A stretch of DNA of 64,000 bases, taken from Bacteroides propionicigenes (GTDB lineage Bacteria > Bacteroidota > Bacteroidia > Bacteroidales > Bacteroidaceae). The DNA is taken from NCBI RefSeq assembly GCF_018390535.1, contig NZ_JAHBBW010000004.1, forward strand, positions 248,001-312,000, read 5' to 3'. The notes below the pieces were generated by a model. That model searched no databases and was not told the origin of the DNA. It was given only the letters and a program-made list of their open reading frames with translations. This document shows, in pieces, positions 62,922 to 64,000 of this stretch; the stretch's first letter is position 1, and each line of letters begins with the position of its first letter. A program made the position numbers and the translations under genes.

Positions 62922-64000
62922 TCAAACTCTATCGATCTTTTGGTTAATTAAATTAAATATTTGTGTCTTATCTTCTTTTTTTAGGACAAAGACCCATCCC
63001 ATAAATAATATAATCAGTTCTATCGTAAGAAAATTAACGATAAAACGTAACAAACTACCTTCTATCATATTAATAATCAAAAATGGGGCAGCAAACACAA
63101 ATACAACAACAGCCATCACCGGTAGATATGTATGAACAATCAATTTTTGAAGTGAAAAATCAACATAAGACTTCATAATTAGTAAAGTCAATATTTGATT
63201 AATTACATTCGTTATGATTACAATTATAAATGGTATGTATGAAGGACATCCGAATTTTAATAAAACATAACTTATAGGCAATGATGATATCATAATTGAA
63301 CCACATACAATGTTTCCAGTTTTAATTCTTCCAATTGCATGAAATGCCATATTCTGCCCACCTTCTATCACATCAAACAATGCTGATACTAGAATTATCC
63401 TTGTAAATAATACTGTCTCTGGTGGATATGTATCACCTAGCCAAATTTTTAGGATAAATTCTGATTCGAAAATTAGAGGGACAACCAAAGCCATCATTAA
63501 AAGGAGCGAATATTTTATAGCCTTAAAAGTTAAGCCATACATTCGATCAAAGTTTTCCTCAGCAAAGCTTTTCACAACCTGTGGACGTACAGCTGTGAGG
63601 AAATTGTTAATAAACAATTTAACTGCTGATTGTATTTGAAATGATATACCACTTGCTGCATTAACAATTGGTCCGAAGAATACATTCAATAGTACATTTA
63701 CACCTTGATTTTGACTAACACCAGCCATCCCCCCGAACAAATCCCAAACGGAGTAGGACAACAGTTTTTTATATAAGGACTTATCCTTTATTAGCCTAAA
63801 ACGGCATTCTTCATATTTACTTTTTGTATAAAACCTATAAAATAGCTGAATTACTATAGTGTTAAGCATGAGTAACAGTCCGTAGAATACCAATTTGTCA
63901 ATAGGAGAAATTTGAATGAAATATGCAATTAATAATTTTGAAAAAGCTTCGTAAAGTCCCACGAAAGCATACACAGCCATATTTTCATGACTAACTAAAC
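62922..64000 (-). CDS. Wzx-type polysaccharide flippase, 5' end outside window
   Basis: The frame is open to base 64000, so the N-terminus is missing; the visible part has about 359 residues and about 9-10 membrane helices. MVxGVSQNQGVNVLLNVFFGPIVNAAS-like and GGQNMAFHAIGRIKTGNIV blocks are typical of Bacteroides O-antigen/PST flippases of about 480 residues. It translocates lipid-linked repeat units across the inner membrane. First visible gene of the capsule operon. Confidence 0.88.
   Translation of the reverse strand, partial: LVSHENMAVYAFVGLYEAFSKLLIAYFIQISPIDKLVFYGLLLMLNTIVIQLFYRFYTKSKYEECRFRLIKDKSLYKKLLSYSVWDLFGGMAGVSQNQGVNVLLNVFFGPIVNAASGISFQIQSAVKLFINNFLTAVRPQVVKSFAEENFDRMYGLTFKAIKYSLLLMMALVVPLIFESEFILKIWLGDTYPPETVLFTRIILVSALFDVIEGGQNMAFHAIGRIKTGNIVCGSIMISSLPISYVLLKFGCPSYIPFIIVIITNVINQILTLLIMKSYVDFSLQKLIVHTYLPVMAVVVFVFAAPFLIINMIEGSLLRFIVNFLTIELIILFMGWVFVLKKEDKTQIFNLINQKIDRV

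Overview
The window looks like a chromosome segment of a gut Bacteroides species (order Bacteroidales). Evidence: a SusC/SusD pair, Bacteroidota-type promoters (TTTG, about 19 bp, then TAnnTTTG) upstream of many operons, a 6S-like RNA just downstream of rplT, a 'smalltalk' micro-protein beside an HU-like protein, IS66-family elements with the Bacteroides gene order, and a capsule locus of Bacteroides type. Both ends cut through genes.

Region 1 (1-17,010) is a polysaccharide-utilisation locus wired to sialic acid catabolism. One leftward operon appears to run from an MFS transporter (15,019) through an N-acetylneuraminate lyase, an AGE-type epimerase, SusC, SusD, two related secreted beta-propeller-like proteins, an 840-aa secreted protein and an S74-tail-like protein. 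A YhcH-type gene (leftward) and a ROK repressor (rightward) are divergent next to it. The same 20-bp core of an inverted repeat lies at both control regions and is a strong candidate ROK operator. No GH33 sialidase is visible, so the unclassified secreted proteins are the most interesting unknowns here.

Region 2 (17,049-21,124) is a polysaccharide export module: Wza-like SLBB protein, Wzz-like chain-length protein and an NGN-only NusG/UpxY-like protein. A tRNA-Thr(CGU), mltG and the iorA-iorB-paaK aryl-pyruvate/aryl-CoA operon follow on the plus strand.

Region 3 (26,165-33,567) is mostly housekeeping: large palindromes, 6S-like RNA, rplT-rpmI-infC-thrS, a TPR protein, def and ruvX. Region 4 (33,609-41,350) is a leftward sulfate activation and sulfonation operon: cysQ, SLC13-type permease, cysC, cysD, cysN, sulfotransferase and a PCMD-domain protein. 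It makes PAPS, uses it, and removes PAP, and has no reductive branch.

Region 5 (41,444-45,917) holds small envelope and nucleoid genes: SPOR lipoprotein, lipocalin-like lipoprotein, YtxH/holin-like trio, smalltalk peptide, HU-like protein and an OmpA-family porin. It also holds a deletion remnant of an AAA-ATPase/PD-DExK gene. Region 6 (46,020-50,846) has an IS66-family element with a defective transposase, two capsule-end genes (WecA-type transferase and an SDR), and a second, decayed IS66 copy.

Region 7 (50,936-64,000) is an AT-rich, leftward, tightly overlapped capsule or surface-polysaccharide operon: flippase (cut by the window), aldo/keto reductase, SGNH-like protein, pyruvyl transferase, three glycosyltransferases, EpsG-type polymerase, LicD, IspD/TarI-like cytidylyltransferase, a secreted protein, an SDR epimerase and an acyltransferase. 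The LicD plus cytidylyltransferase pair suggests a phospho-linked decoration.
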